Source: Rhizobium leguminosarum (GTDB lineage: Bacteria; Pseudomonadota; Alphaproteobacteria; Rhizobiales; Rhizobiaceae). Taken from it: a DNA stretch of 64,000 nucleotides. The first letter of the stretch is position 1; every line of letters begins with the position of its first letter. The stretch lies in assembly GCF_001652265.1 (NCBI RefSeq), contig NZ_LWBS01000109.1:1-64000 (forward strand), written 5' to 3'. The notes below the pieces were generated by a model that saw only the letters and a list, made by a program, of their open reading frames with translations, was not told the DNA's origin and ran no database searches. Position numbers and translations under genes: made by a program. Below are positions 63,882 to 64,000 of this stretch, piece after piece.

Positions 63882-64000
63882 GGTTGCGCCAGCCCATCAA
63901 CTTTTCGATCCGTTCCGCTGAACTGCGCACATGCGCCGTATAGTGGTTTTCGTCGGAAAACGCCTTCTGTTCAGGCAGCACGATGGAAATGGTGGCGACG
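63877..64000 (-). CDS. C-terminal end of a probable IclR-family regulator (cut by window edge)
   Basis: The last 40 codons of a leftward gene are visible: a strand (VATISIVLPEQKAF), then a helix (HYTAHVRSSAERIEKLMGW). This matches the end of the IclR effector domain, where a short strand is followed by the final helix. It converges on the amidohydrolase and could control it. The identification rests on 40 residues only. Confidence 0.5.
   Translation of the reverse strand, partial: VATISIVLPEQKAFSDENHYTAHVRSSAERIEKLMGWRNR

Overview
The window looks like Rhizobium DNA of the R. leguminosarum/R. etli type. It is GC-rich, it has the rhizobial rhamnose gene set (rhaRSTPQUK diverging from rhaD-rhaI, with a rhamnose mutarotase and an aldolase-dehydrogenase fusion), it carries RIME-like palindromic repeats, and its left edge is the end of a conjugative relaxase with BID domains. 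The relaxase and the plasmid location known for rhamnose genes in R. leguminosarum suggest a large plasmid or chromid; this is inference.

1-9.6 kb is accessory and decaying. It holds the C-terminal part of a TraA-type relaxase with two BID-like repeats, then about 8 kb of sparse coding: small orphan genes (DUF982, GrpB, a secreted protein, several unknowns), a degenerate tRNA-like element, and two recognisable pseudogenes (a TM0106-type RecB-like nuclease on the minus strand and a PF06042-type nucleotidyltransferase). 9.6-17.8 kb is an ordered catabolic block: a FadR/GntR regulator, a PLP cystathionine-lyase-family enzyme, a CUT1 ABC transporter (binding protein, two permeases, ATPase), a metallophosphoesterase and peptidase T. 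17.9-24.2 kb has a SleB-type cell wall hydrolase, the sulfate transporter sbp-cysT-cysW-cysA, and a porin.

24.3-33.2 kb is a complete potassium operon read leftwards: a 27-aa membrane peptide, kdpF, kdpA, a 50-aa peptide, kdpB, kdpC, kdpD, kdpE, and last a PtsN-like EIIA gene, which places a potential KdpD partner in the same transcript. Two strong hairpins lie between cistrons, and a tandem TTTATA repeat upstream is a good KdpE-site candidate. 33.6-41.6 kb has a polyol dehydrogenase, an inserted pair of secreted proteins (one a diheme cytochrome c-like protein) bordered by a broken copy of the dehydrogenase 3' end, a DedA protein, a mercuric-reductase-like flavoprotein with a DUF4126 partner, glutaryl-CoA dehydrogenase, a cupin and a LysR regulator. 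41.8-49.8 kb has a branched-chain-type (HAAT) ABC transporter followed by a GMC oxidoreductase and a 3-hydroxyisobutyrate dehydrogenase-like gene, with a convergent FAH-family gene.

49.8-60.8 kb is the rhamnose regulon. Its divergent promoter region has a 17-bp inverted repeat whose two arms each overlap the -35 box of one promoter. 60.9-62.4 kb is an ECF41-like sigma factor facing a carboxymuconolactone decarboxylase-family gene, with two interlocked copies of the ECF41 promoter (TGTCACA-N16-CGTC), one per gene. The window ends with an amidohydrolase and the tail of a probable IclR regulator. I did not find a wholly new multi-gene system. The most notable items are the kdp operon with its own PtsN, the paired ECF41 promoters, the RhaR operator layout, the diheme protein island and the BID relaxase.
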